Below are positions 7,618-13,984 of a stretch of 16,569 bases of DNA, in pieces. The notes under the pieces were generated by a model. The model searched no databases, was not told the DNA's origin, and was given only the letters and a program-made list of their open reading frames with translations. Position 1 is the first letter of the stretch, and the number at the start of each line of letters is the position of its first letter. Position numbers and translations under genes: made by a program. The DNA is from an uncultured Clostridia bacterium (lineage in GTDB: Bacteria; Bacillota_A; Clostridia; Oscillospirales; Oscillospiraceae): assembly GCA_946408145.1 (NCBI GenBank), contig CAMJQX010000009.1, forward strand, positions 1 through 16,569. The letters are read 5' to 3'.

Positions 7618-8559
7618 TCAGTCCTCCTTTGCGCTGAGCGTGATGCGCGGATCCACGATTTTATAGGCGATGTCCACGACCAGATTCATAAAGATGACCA
7701 GCGCGGAAAGAACGACCGTCGTCGCCATGATGACCGGATAGTCGCGGGTCAGAACGCTCTGTACATAATACTTGCCGAGGCCCGGGATCGAGAAGGTGGA
7801 CTCCACGACAAAGCTGCCGGTGATAATGCCGGCCATGACGGGTCCGAGATAGGTGATGACGGGGATCAGGGAATTGCGCAGGGCGTGCTTGATGATGAGG
7901 GAGCGGGTCGTCACGCCCTTGGCACGCGCGGTACGGATATAGTCCTGATTGATCGCGTCGAGCATGCTGGTGCGGGTCAGCTTCGCCACATAGCAGGTAT
8001 AGTAGAAGGAAAGGCTGATGACCGGCATGATATAGCTCTTGAACGAGGTTAAGCTGCTGCTGAGTGTCGGCAGCCACTGCAGCTTGACGGCGAAGGTGAC
8101 GAGCAGGAGCGCCGCCAGCACGAAGGTCGGAACCGCGACGCCGACCGTCGTCAGCACACGCAGGAAGCCGTCGATCCACCTGCCGCGGTTGTAGGCCGCA
8201 ATGCACCCCAGGGGGATACCGATCACCACAGCCAGGATCAGCGCATAGACGCCGAGCTTGAGAGACAGTTCAAATTTGCCCTGATGAAAAATGATGTCGC
8301 GGACGGGTGTGCCCTCCTGCATTTTCAGGGAGGTGCCCAGATCGCCGCGAAGATAGTTCTTGATATAGTTGAAAAGCTGCACATACAAAGGCTTGTCCAG
8401 ACCGTATTTGGCATTGGCCCGGGCAATCATCTCCGGCGTGGATTTCTCCGTCAAAAACGGGCTGCCGGGTACCGCGTTCATCAAGAGGAACGTGATACAC
8501 ATGATGAGCAGCAAGGTCAGGATCGAAACAGCTATACGCTTGACTATGTAGCCTGTCAT
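7618..8559 (-). CDS. oppB: Oligopeptide ABC transporter permease OppB
   Basis: This 313-residue integral membrane permease pairs with OppC. TM1 lies at about 8-28, followed by NAVPGSPF (28-35) and the amphipathic GLDKPLYVQLFNYIKNYLRG (53-72), both typical of OppB/DppB. Further TM segments lie at about 98-122, 134-158, 175-195, 232-252 and 278-300. The EAA coupling loop is DYIRTARAKGVTTRSLIIKH (206-225). Length is normal for the family. The chosen start is the ATG at 8559, with AGGTGG six bases upstream. A TTG two codons earlier is in frame but abuts the ribosome binding site. It is the first gene of the operon, about 45 bases downstream of the predicted transcription start, and its stop is three bases from the oppC start. 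Confidence 0.94.
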   Translation of the reverse strand: MTGYIVKRIAVSILTLLLIMCITFLLMNAVPGSPFLTEKSTPEMIARANAKYGLDKPLYVQLFNYIKNYLRGDLGTSLKMQEGTPVRDIIFHQGKFELSLKLGVYALILAVVIGIPLGCIAAYNRGRWIDGFLRVLTTVGVAVPTFVLAALLLVTFAVKLQWLPTLSSSLTSFKSYIMPVISLSFYYTCYVAKLTRTSMLDAINQDYIRTARAKGVTTRSLIIKHALRNSLIPVITYLGPVMAGIITGSFVVESTFSIPGLGKYYVQSVLTRDYPVIMATTVVLSALVIFMNLVVDIAYKIVDPRITLSAKED

Positions 8560-8565
8560 GAACAA

Positions 8566-8571
8566 CCACCT
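8566..8571 (-). promoter_or_regulatory. Ribosome binding site deciding the oppB start
   Basis: AGGTGG on the - strand lies 6 bases before the ATG at 8559. The alternative TTG at 8565 would have no spacing from this site, so the ATG is preferred. Confidence 0.7.
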
Positions 8572-8611
8572 GTATGAGTTATTTGCCGTGTTTTCTCATA
8601 TACGCTTTAGC

Positions 8612-8640
8612 ATTATAAATCATCAAACTGCCGATTGCAA
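8612..8640 (-). promoter_or_regulatory. Sigma-A-type promoter of the opp operon
   Basis: On the - strand TTGCAA (8635-8640) is followed by a 17-base spacer and a perfect TATAAT (8612-8617). Transcription would begin near 8605 and leave a short leader of about 45 bases before oppB. The surrounding 8572-8810 stretch is clearly lower in GC than the genes, as expected for a promoter region, and holds no convincing gene. A + strand open frame across it (8558-8845) has no coding features. Confidence 0.75.
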
Positions 8641-8810
8641 ACAGCTTTTTCGTTTTCAACAAACTTTTGTGCATATCAGCAAGAAATACACCGTCAGTGG
8701 GAGAATATTTATGCAAAGAGTTTCACTTTTTTCGACTCCGCAGTTTGATCTCTTCCAATACGCTGATTATGAAAATAGAATCTTGAACGACAATAAGCGC
8801 TTCACACAAC

Positions 8811-8840
8811 AAAACCGGCATCCGTCAGGATGCCGGTTTT
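8811..8840 (-). terminator. Rho-independent terminator of the DUF1232 gene
   Basis: The perfect 13-bp stem has arm AAAACCGGCATCC (8811-8823), loop GTCA (8824-8827) and arm GGATGCCGGTTTT (8828-8840). Read on the - strand it ends in TTTT and lies 15 bases after the stop of the gene ending at 8856. It also insulates that gene from the opp promoter downstream. Confidence 0.85.
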
Positions 8841-8855
8841 GCTGAGGGCGGCGGA

Positions 8856-9278
8856 TCAGGCTTCGGGCGCGGCTTCGGGCTCACCCTGCTCGCCGCGCCA
8901 CTGGGCGTAGGCGTTGAGCTCCGGATCGACGAGCGCGAACGCGGCCACGAAGACAGCCAGATCGTCCGCATAGCCGACGATGGGCGTCTTGTCGGGGATG
9001 AGGTCCTTGCCGAGCAGCAGATAGATGACCGCGGCGACCATCGTCACGATGACCTTGGGAGAGACCGCGGTGTACTCCTTGCGGATGTAGGCGCGGATCA
9101 TGGAGATCATCAGCGGCAGGCGGGACACGTACTCGCCCACAGTGGGGATCTCCTTCATCTTGTTCTCCAGCTGCTGCAGCAGCTCTTCCACCTTGGCGGG
9201 GTTTTTCAGCAGCTCCTCGGCCTGCGAGGTGAAGCCGCTCAGGATCTCTTTGGCTTTTTCCAGACTGATCTCGTTCAT
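8856..9278 (-). CDS. YkvA/DUF1232-family small membrane protein
   Basis: This 140-residue protein has an N-terminal charged, helical part (1-50) with possible coiled-coil character (LLKNPAKVEELLQQLENK, 23-40). The DUF1232 core follows: YLLLGKDLIPDKTPIVGYAD (86-105) and DLAVFVAAF (106-114). The motif YxxxxxDLIPD with a following GYxDD is the hallmark of the YkvA family, whose biochemical role is unknown; the hydrophobic core suggests membrane association. The C-terminus is acidic and Ala/Pro/Glu-rich (QGEPEAAPEA). The ATG at 9278 has GGAGG 8 bases upstream. It is a single-gene transcript with its own predicted promoter (9320-9347) and terminator (8811-8840), divergent from the glycosylase fusion gene. 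No function can be assigned. Confidence 0.85.
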   Translation of the reverse strand: MNEISLEKAKEILSGFTSQAEELLKNPAKVEELLQQLENKMKEIPTVGEYVSRLPLMISMIRAYIRKEYTAVSPKVIVTMVAAVIYLLLGKDLIPDKTPIVGYADDLAVFVAAFALVDPELNAYAQWRGEQGEPEAAPEA

Positions 9279-9319
9279 TTTGATTTCCTCCGTATCGTTT
9301 TGATTTGGGTCTTGTCTAC

Positions 9320-9347
9320 ATTATAGTGAATAACTGTCAAAACACAA
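9320..9347 (-). promoter_or_regulatory. Probable promoter of the DUF1232 gene
   Basis: On the - strand a perfect TATAAT (9320-9325) lies 16 bases after TTGTGT (9342-9347), about 42 bases before the start codon. A TTGACA (9335-9340) also occurs but is only 9 bases from the TATAAT, too close to be its -35. The -10 element is convincing; the -35 is weak. Confidence 0.55.
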
Positions 9348-9388
9348 GAGCAAACTTCGTCTTCTTCCCTTGACTCTTCAACTCGGCA

Positions 9389-9417
9389 TTGAAAATACGG
9401 CAAAGCTGTGAGACAAT
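9389..9417 (+). promoter_or_regulatory. Probable promoter of the glycosylase-pyrophosphatase fusion gene
   Basis: TTGAAA (9389-9394), a 17-base spacer and GACAAT (9412-9417) match the sigma-A consensus at 5 of 6 and 4 of 6 positions. The predicted start is near 9424, about 40 bases before the ATG. The spacing is ideal but the -10 is imperfect. Confidence 0.45.
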
Positions 9418-9462
9418 ACGGGCAGATGAAACAAGCAAGATCTGAGAAAGTCGGAGAGCAGC

Positions 9463-10272
9463 ATGGAACGCATACAGATCAAACATCCGATCCCCCCGCT
9501 GTACGACGAGAACAGCGAAGTGTTGATCCTCGGCAGCTTTCCCTCCGTCAAATCACGGGAGGCGGCCTTCTTTTACGGGCACCCGCAGAACCGCTTCTGG
9601 CGCGTGCTTGCCGCGCTGTACGGCGAGGCGGCGCCGCAGACGATCGCGGAGAAAAAAGAAATGCTCGCGCGGCGTCATGTCGCGCTCTGGGACGTTATCG
9701 CCTCCTGCAGCATCGTGGGCTCGTCCGACAGCTCGATCCGGGACGTGATCGCAAACGATCTGCGCCCCATCCTGCGCGGCTCGCGCGTCGGGCGGATCTA
9801 TGTCAACGGCGGCACGGCCGCGAGGCTCTATCACAAATACATCGAGCCCGAGCTCGGGATCCCCGCCGTATGCCTTCCCTCAACAAGCCCGGCCAACGCG
9901 GCATGGAACACGGAAAAACTGACGGCTGCCTGGCGGCGCATCACGGTGCCCTTCGGCAAGAGCGTCACCGTGATCGTCGACCGCCCTATGGGCAGCCGGC
10001 ACCCGGAGCATCCGGATATGATCTACCCGATCAACTACGGTTATGTACCCGGCGTCACGGCGCCCGACGGCGAGGAGCAGGACGCCTATCTTCTCGGCGT
10101 CGAAACGCCCGCTGCGCGCTTTACCGGCATTGTGAGCGCCGCCGTCCACCGCCTGGACGACGCCGAGGACAAGTGGATCGTCACCCCGGAGGGCTGTTCC
10201 TTTACCGAAGAGGAGATCCGCGAAACGCTCCGTTTTCAGGAGCAGTATTTCCGCTACGAGCTGTGGTTCTGA
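9463..10272 (+). CDS. Fusion of a DNA-deoxyinosine (hypoxanthine)/uracil glycosylase domain and an inorganic-pyrophosphatase-like domain
   Basis: This 269-residue protein has two recognisable parts. Residues 1-160 resemble the UDG-superfamily hypoxanthine-DNA glycosylases, which remove deaminated bases from DNA. They show LILGSFPSVKSREAAFFYGH (21-40), PQNRFW (41-46, with candidate catalytic Asn43) and LPSTSPANA (138-146). Residues 165-269 resemble the short pyrophosphatase-like proteins of Firmicutes: VIVDRPMGSRHPEHPD (170-185), YPINYGYVPG (188-197), APDGEEQDAYLLGV (200-213) and HRLDDAEDKWIV (229-240). The DGEEQD segment (202-207) matches the family I pyrophosphatase signature D-x-D-P-x-D except for Glu in place of the middle Asp. 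The domains are joined almost without a linker, in one uninterrupted frame and with no internal start. The ATG at 9463 has GGAGAG four bases upstream. It stands alone between the DUF1232 gene and a tRNA gene. Domain families are fairly secure; the joint function is inference. Confidence 0.85.
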   Translation: MERIQIKHPIPPLYDENSEVLILGSFPSVKSREAAFFYGHPQNRFWRVLAALYGEAAPQTIAEKKEMLARRHVALWDVIASCSIVGSSDSSIRDVIANDLRPILRGSRVGRIYVNGGTAARLYHKYIEPELGIPAVCLPSTSPANAAWNTEKLTAAWRRITVPFGKSVTVIVDRPMGSRHPEHPDMIYPINYGYVPGVTAPDGEEQDAYLLGVETPAARFTGIVSAAVHRLDDAEDKWIVTPEGCSFTEEEIRETLRFQEQYFRYELWF

Positions 10273-10288
10273 AAGCGAAAGATTCCTG

Positions 10289-10317
10289 TTGACGAAAGTC
10301 CCTGAATGTGTTAAACT
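10289..10317 (+). promoter_or_regulatory. Promoter of the tRNA-Thr gene
   Basis: TTGACG (10289-10294), a 17-base spacer and TAAACT (10312-10317) give a good sigma-A-like promoter. Its predicted start is near 10324, twelve bases before the mature tRNA 5' end. The close fit to a tRNA gene and its terminator supports the call. Confidence 0.65.
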
Positions 10318-10335
10318 ACCATTCGCTGGTCAGAT

Positions 10336-10411
10336 GCTGGTATAGCTCAGTCGGTAGAGCAGCTGATTCGTAATCAGCAGGTCGTGTGTTCGAGTCACAT
10401 TACCAGCTCCA
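10336..10411 (+). tRNA. tRNA-Thr, anticodon CGU (reads ACG), CCA encoded
   Basis: The 76-base gene folds into a full cloverleaf. The acceptor stem is GCTGGTA/TACCAGC with discriminator T and encoded CCA. The D arm is GCTC-AGTCGGTA-GAGC and the anticodon arm GCTGA-TTCGTAA-TCAGC with anticodon CGT. The variable loop is AGGTC and the T arm GTGTG-TTCGAGT-CACAT, with one G-U pair. CGU reads threonine codon ACG. It is a solitary tRNA gene, with its own promoter just upstream and a hairpin terminator starting 3 bases after CCA. Confidence 0.97.
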
Positions 10412-10413
10412 CG

Positions 10414-10447
10414 AAAAGAGGCAGAAACGTTTGTTTCTGCCTCTTTT
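10414..10447 (+). terminator. Bidirectional terminator between tRNA-Thr and the MATE gene
   Basis: The 15-bp stem has arm AAAAGAGGCAGAAAC (10414-10428), loop GTTT (10429-10432) and the complementary arm 10433-10447 ending TTTT. It follows the tRNA by 2 bases and lies 17 bases beyond the stop of the convergent MATE gene. The A-run and T-run at its ends suit termination from both sides. Confidence 0.88.
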
Positions 10448-10464
10448 CTATATCATAAAGTCCC

Positions 10465-11832
10465 CTATCCGATGGCTTTTTCCATCTTCCTGAGCGAACG
10501 GCGGAGGAAGAAAGCGCTCGCGATCAGCGACATGACCTCCGCAATGGGGAAGCACCACCAGACGTTGTTCAGCTCCCCCGTCTGCGCCAGCAGCCAGGCG
10601 GCGGGGATCAGCACCACGACCTGGCGAAGAATGGAGACGAGGAAGGAATACATGCTCTTGTCCAGCGCCTGACAGGTCGAACCGGCGACGATGCAGAAGC
10701 CGGCGAAGAGGAAGCTCGGGCTGATGCGCCGCAGCGCCGGAACGCCGATCGCAAGCATGGCGTCCGAAGGACTGAAGATGCCGAGCAGTGTTTTGGGGAA
10801 AAGCTGGAACACCGTAAAGCCGAGCAGCATGACGACGGAGGCATATAGAACGGCGTATCGAATCGTCCGGTAGATGCGGTCCTTCTTCCGGGCGCCGTAA
10901 TTGTAGCCGATGATGGGGATCAGGCCGTTGTTCAGGCCGAAGATCGGCATGAAGAAAAAGCTCTGAACCTTGAAGTATACGCCGTAAACCGCGATCGCGG
11001 TGGAGGTGAAGCCGATGAGGATGATGTTCATCATGTAATTCGTCAGCGAACCGATGCACATCATGAGGATGGACGGAAAGCCGATACGGTAGATCTCGCC
11101 GATCAGACGCCAGCGCGGGCGGATCTCCGACAAGAGGATCGGCAGCTCGCGGTTGCGGCGAAGCTGGAATGCGAAGCCGACGCCCGCGCCCGTCGCCTGC
11201 CCGATCACGGTTGCGATGGCCGCGCCGGCCGTACCCATGGCGGGAAGCCCGAACCAGCCGAAGATGAAGACCGGGTCGAGTATGATGTTCGTCACCGCGC
11301 CGATCATCTGCGTCCACATGGACAGCCTCGTCTGACCGGTAGACTGCAGGAAGCGCTCCGCGCTGATCTCCAGATAGACAAAGAGCGAGCCGACCGTCAC
11401 GATACGGAGGTAAGAGACCGCGTATTGCCGGATGCTCTCGATATCGGTCTGGGAACGGATGAAGCGCTCGCCGAAGAAAATGCCGAAGACGGCCATCAGC
11501 GCCCAGCAGCAAAAACTCAGAAAGATCGCCGTGCCGGCGACGCGGCCCGCGCGTTTTTGATCACCGGCGCCGAGACCGCGCGAAATGAGCGTGCTCACGC
11601 CGACGCCGGTGCCGGTGCCGAGACCGATCATGATGTTCTGCGCAGGGAAGGCCAGAGAGAGCGCCGAGAGGCAGTCCTCCGACACTCTGGCAACGTAGAT
11701 GCTGTCCACCACGTTATACAGCGCCTGTACCAGCATGGAGAGCATCATTGGGATCGCCATGGAGAGCAGCAGCCTGCCCTCGGGCATTTCCCCCATTTTG
11801 CTGGAATTGAGACGGTTTTGCGCCTGCGCCAT
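10465..11832 (-). CDS. MATE-family multidrug/toxin efflux transporter
   Basis: This 455-residue polytopic membrane protein has the usual MATE length and a pattern of about twelve hydrophobic segments in two similar halves. MATE proteins export organic cations or metabolites using a Na+ or H+ gradient. Typical marks are PEGRLLLSMAIPMMLSMLVQ (17-36), ALYNVVDSIYVARV (37-50), LSALSLAFPAQNIMIGLGTG (55-74), ERFLQSTGQTRLSMW (159-173) and TNIILDPVFIFGWFGLPAMG (181-200). The start at 11832 is chosen because AAGGAG (11839-11844) lies 6 bases upstream; a start 13 codons earlier would fall within the hairpin at 11847-11863. It is a single-gene transcript bounded by a terminator at 10414-10447 and a 430-base leader/intergenic region that holds nested inverted repeats. 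No regulator gene is adjacent. The substrate is unknown. Confidence 0.93.
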   Translation of the reverse strand: MAQAQNRLNSSKMGEMPEGRLLLSMAIPMMLSMLVQALYNVVDSIYVARVSEDCLSALSLAFPAQNIMIGLGTGTGVGVSTLISRGLGAGDQKRAGRVAGTAIFLSFCCWALMAVFGIFFGERFIRSQTDIESIRQYAVSYLRIVTVGSLFVYLEISAERFLQSTGQTRLSMWTQMIGAVTNIILDPVFIFGWFGLPAMGTAGAAIATVIGQATGAGVGFAFQLRRNRELPILLSEIRPRWRLIGEIYRIGFPSILMMCIGSLTNYMMNIILIGFTSTAIAVYGVYFKVQSFFFMPIFGLNNGLIPIIGYNYGARKKDRIYRTIRYAVLYASVVMLLGFTVFQLFPKTLLGIFSPSDAMLAIGVPALRRISPSFLFAGFCIVAGSTCQALDKSMYSFLVSILRQVVVLIPAAWLLAQTGELNNVWWCFPIAEVMSLIASAFFLRRSLRKMEKAIG

Positions 11833-11838
11833 AAGAAA

Positions 11839-11844
11839 CTCCTT
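11839..11844 (-). promoter_or_regulatory. Ribosome binding site of the MATE gene
   Basis: AAGGAG on the - strand lies 6 bases before the ATG at 11832 and only 2 bases after the GC-rich hairpin at 11847-11863. It decides the start over an in-frame ATG at 11871. Confidence 0.75.
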
Positions 11845-11846
11845 TT

Positions 11847-11863
11847 GCCGCCGTATCGGCGGC
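11847..11863 (-). promoter_or_regulatory. GC-rich leader hairpin abutting the MATE ribosome binding site
   Basis: GCCGCCG (11847-11853), loop TAT, and CGGCGGC (11857-11863) form a perfect all-GC 7-bp stem. On the - strand it sits directly before AAAAGGAG of the MATE gene, where it could affect ribosome access or protect the mRNA 5' end. On the + strand it is followed by GTTTTCATTT and resembles a terminator, but no + strand gene lies upstream of it in range. Confidence 0.5.
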
Positions 11864-11931
11864 GTTTTCATTTCAGTAAAGATCGAAAAGATCGCATATG
11901 AATAAATGGCCGGAGCGCCGATAAACGCTGC

Positions 11932-11968
11932 TTTTCAGGGCTGAAAATAACAGACAGTTTTCAGCCCT
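11932..11968. repeat. Nested inverted repeats built from TTTTCAG/CTGAAAA
   Basis: Three copies of one motif occur here: TTTTCAG (11932-11938), CTGAAAA (11941-11947) and TTTTCAG (11958-11964). They can pair in two exclusive ways. One is the compact palindrome 11932-11947 with a GG centre. The other is an 11-bp stem, AGGGCTGAAAA (11937-11947) with TTTTCAGCCCT (11958-11968), around a 10-base loop. The element lies 100-136 bases upstream of the MATE start. Operator, attenuator-like leader or radC transcript end are all possible. Confidence 0.55.
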
Positions 11969-12123
11969 CTCAGGATCGAGACAAAACTGCCTTCTTGATC
12001 GCTCTGGTCACACGAAGCCGCCGCCGAATGTTCCGGAAAACAAGAAACCGTGAACGGAGCGAAAACCGATCACAGGCAAAAAGGCGGTTACATAACGCGA
12101 AAAAATAAAATGACTTCAAATAG

Positions 12124-12178
12124 TTATCAACATTTTCAACAGCTTTTTCAACATGGGAAAAAGCTTGGATTATCAATA
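12124..12178 (+). repeat. Cluster of DnaA-box-like 9-mers
   Basis: TTATCAACA (12124-12132) differs from the DnaA-box consensus TTATCCACA at one position. It is directly followed by TTTTCAACA (12133-12141), then after 3 bases by TTTTCAACA (12145-12153), each with two differences. TTATCAATA (12170-12178), with two differences, follows. All have the same orientation in an A/T-rich setting. No dnaA, dnaN or other origin gene is nearby, so a functional origin is not supported. A DnaA-binding control site or a chance T/A-rich repeat are the alternatives. Confidence 0.4.
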
Positions 12179-12265
12179 CTTTTGTCGATTCCTGGGGAAA
12201 AAAGGCGAAGCCGCTAATGGGGTTAGGTTACGAAAAGATAACAAAGAAGAGTTTACATAATAACA

Positions 12266-12952
12266 TCAAAAGCTGTATACGCGCATGCCGCCCAGATCGT
12301 TGACGGAGCTGTACTCGTCTCCGGCCACGATGATATGATCATAGAGCCGGATGCCGACAAGCTCCAGCGCCTTGTATACTCTGGACGTCACCGCGTCGTC
12401 CTCGCGCGACATGCGCGGGCTGCCGCCCGGATGATTGTGCGCGAGGATCACGGCGCTGGCCTTGCTCTTGATCGCGTGCTCCACCATGCGCCGGATGTTG
12501 AAGTCGACCGCGTTGATCGTTCCGCGCGCAAGCTCGATGCAGTTGATGACCGCCATCTGTGAGTCCAGACAGATCATCAGCGCGACCTCCTCCGTCTCGG
12601 TATCGAGGCGCGGGCGGAGATATTCGGCGGCGTCTCGCCCGCTGCGGATCTGCTTGATCTCATCGGCGGCCGCCACGCGGCTCCGCTTGAGGATCTGCGG
12701 TACGAGAAGGATCAGCGCGGCCGTGCTTTTCCCGACGCCGGGCACCTCGCAAAGCTCCCGCTCGGAGGCGGAAAAGACGCCCTCCAGCGAGCCGAAATGC
12801 TCCAGAAGCGCATGGGCAAGCGGATTGGTGTCCCGCCGCGGGACAGCGTAAAACAGAAGGAGCTCCAGCGCCTGCACTTCATGAAAGCTGTCAAGTCCGT
12901 GCGTCAGAAAGCTGTCGCGAAGACGCTCCCTGTGTCCCTCGTGTACCGTCAT
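12266..12952 (-). CDS. radC: RadC family JAMM/MPN-domain protein
   Basis: This 228-residue protein has the standard RadC length. An N-terminal helical part with a helix-hairpin-helix-like DNA-binding element (LCEVPGVGKSTA, 67-78) precedes the JAMM metalloprotease-like domain. The metal motif is intact: HNHPGG (172-177) with His172 and His174, and Asp185 in SREDD (182-186). The segment FNIRRMVEHAIKSKASAVIL (151-170) is also characteristic. RadC was once linked to DNA repair, but its biochemical role is unsettled. One local change is that the common HNHPSGDP motif here reads HNHPGGSP. The start at 12952 is preceded by a purine-rich GGGAGAGGGTGAAGG. The gene follows tsaD by 18 bases and is the last in the polA-rimI-tsaD-radC operon. 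Confidence 0.95.
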   Translation of the reverse strand: MTVHEGHRERLRDSFLTHGLDSFHEVQALELLLFYAVPRRDTNPLAHALLEHFGSLEGVFSASERELCEVPGVGKSTAALILLVPQILKRSRVAAADEIKQIRSGRDAAEYLRPRLDTETEEVALMICLDSQMAVINCIELARGTINAVDFNIRRMVEHAIKSKASAVILAHNHPGGSPRMSREDDAVTSRVYKALELVGIRLYDHIIVAGDEYSSVNDLGGMRVYSF

Positions 12953-12970
12953 GCCTTCACCCTCTCCCGA

Positions 12971-13972
12971 TCAAAGCTCCATCGTCGCATAAGCGTTCAG
13001 ATCGCTGCCCGCCGTATGGCCGGCGAGATATTCGTAGTAGCCCTGCGCGCCGATCATGGCGCCGTTGTCGCCGCAGAGGCGCAGCGGCGGGATATACAGA
13101 CGAAAACCGTTATCCGCAGCTGCCCTCTGGAAATCCGCGCGGATGCGGGAATTTGCCGCCACGCCGCCCGCCACGACGACTTTGTCATAAGCGAGCTCCT
13201 TTGCCGCATGCACCGTACGCGGCACCAGACTGTCGCTGACTGCCCTGGTAAAGGAGGCGGCGAGCCCGGCCCGGTCGATCTGCTCACCTTTCTGCTCGGC
13301 GTTGTGCACGAGATTGATGACGGCGGTCTTCAAGCCGGAAAAGCTCATGTCGTAAGGGTTCCCGTCGACATGGGCGATCGGGAACTCATAGCGCGTATCG
13401 TCTCCCCCCTGCGCGAGCTGATCGATGGGCTTCCCGCCCGGATAGGGCAGCCCGAGCACGCGGGCCGTCTTGTCGAAGCACTCCCCTGCCGCGTCGTCTC
13501 TCGTCGCGCCGAGGATCTTCATGTCGGTATAGTCACGCACGTCGACCAGAATGGTATTGCCGCCGGAGATCGCGAGGCAGAGAAAGGGCGGCTCGAGCTC
13601 CGGATATGCGAGATAGTTCGCGGCGATATGCCCGCGGATATGGTGCACCGGGATCAGCGGCACGCCGAGCGCCAGCGCGCAGGCCTTGGCAAAGTTGACG
13701 CCGACCAGCACCGCTCCGATCAGGCCCGGGGCGTAGGAGACGGCGACCGCGTCGATATCCCCGCGTTCGATGCCGGCAGCCCGGATCGCCTTCTCCGCCA
13801 GGAGGGAAATCGACTCCACATGGCAGCGGGAGGCGATCTCCGGCACAACGCCGCCGTAGACCGCGTGCAGATCCGCCTGGGAGAATATCTGGTCGGTCAG
13901 GATCCTTCTGCCGTCTTCCACAACAGCCACCGCGGTCTCATCGCAGGTGGATTCAAAAGCAAGAATCTTCAA
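12971..13972 (-). CDS. tsaD: tRNA N6-adenosine threonylcarbamoyltransferase TsaD
   Basis: This 333-residue cytoplasmic enzyme transfers the threonylcarbamoyl group to A37 of ANN-decoding tRNAs (t6A), working with TsaB and TsaE. It shows the ASKHA-fold start FESTCDETAVAVVEDG (6-21), YGGVVPEIASRCHVE (39-53), SYAPGLIGAVLVG (79-91) and the metal motif HHIRGH (110-115) with ligands His111 and His115. SGGNT (136-140) and GDNGAMIG (301-308, Asp302 as third ligand) complete the set. Many relatives have Glu where Arg113 stands here. The start is TTG at 13972, supported by GAGGAA (13979-13984) and by the family's usual MKIL beginning; no ATG fits. It lies 10 bases after rimI, and its ribosome binding site overlaps the rimI stop. 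No tsaB is visible in the window. Confidence 0.97.
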   Translation of the reverse strand: MKILAFESTCDETAVAVVEDGRRILTDQIFSQADLHAVYGGVVPEIASRCHVESISLLAEKAIRAAGIERGDIDAVAVSYAPGLIGAVLVGVNFAKACALALGVPLIPVHHIRGHIAANYLAYPELEPPFLCLAISGGNTILVDVRDYTDMKILGATRDDAAGECFDKTARVLGLPYPGGKPIDQLAQGGDDTRYEFPIAHVDGNPYDMSFSGLKTAVINLVHNAEQKGEQIDRAGLAASFTRAVSDSLVPRTVHAAKELAYDKVVVAGGVAANSRIRADFQRAAADNGFRLYIPPLRLCGDNGAMIGAQGYYEYLAGHTAGSDLNAYATMEL

Positions 13973-13978
13973 TTCCGG

Positions 13979-13984
13979 TTCCTC
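13979..13984 (-). promoter_or_regulatory. Ribosome binding site supporting the TTG start of tsaD
   Basis: GAGGAA on the - strand lies 6 bases before the TTG at 13972 and overlaps the rimI stop codon (13983-13985). The protein N-terminus it implies (MKILAFESTCDETA) fits the family exactly, so the rare start codon is well supported. Confidence 0.75.

Larger units (their letters stand above)
11872..12265. other. Gene-free, lower-GC intergenic region between radC and the MATE gene
   Basis: Both flanking genes are on the - strand. The stretch is visibly richer in A/T than the genes. It holds the nested repeats at 11932-11968 and the DnaA-box-like cluster at 12124-12178, described separately. I see no protein gene: an antisense-like frame at 11970-12176 would start with TTG, has no ribosome binding site and has a very basic, low-quality product. 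I recognise no tRNA, 6S, SRP, tmRNA or riboswitch fold. No strong terminator for radC is obvious; the weak GGCTTCGCC followed by a T-run on the - strand near 12199-12213 is the only candidate. Confidence 0.6.

Noticed and set aside
8558..8845. A 95-codon + strand frame across the opp promoter region
   Set aside because: It begins inside oppB, runs through the predicted -10/-35 elements and ends in the DUF1232 terminator hairpin. Composition is that of intergenic A/T-rich DNA and no ribosome binding site is present.
9408..10292. A longer + strand frame (294 codons) overlapping the glycosylase fusion in another frame
   Set aside because: Its product is Arg/Pro/Ala-rich without motifs, whereas the frame at 9463-10272 has two recognisable domains and a ribosome binding site.
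11970..12176. A 68-codon - strand frame in the radC-MATE gap
   Set aside because: It would start with TTG and has no Shine-Dalgarno sequence. Its first codons are simply the complement of the TTTTCAACA repeats and the rest is a basic composition without motif.
12100..12265. Chromosomal replication origin suggested by the DnaA-like boxes
   Set aside because: No dnaA, dnaN, recF, rpmH or gyr gene is nearby, boxes are imperfect, and the neighbours (radC, tsaD, rimI, polA) are not typical origin genes in Firmicutes.
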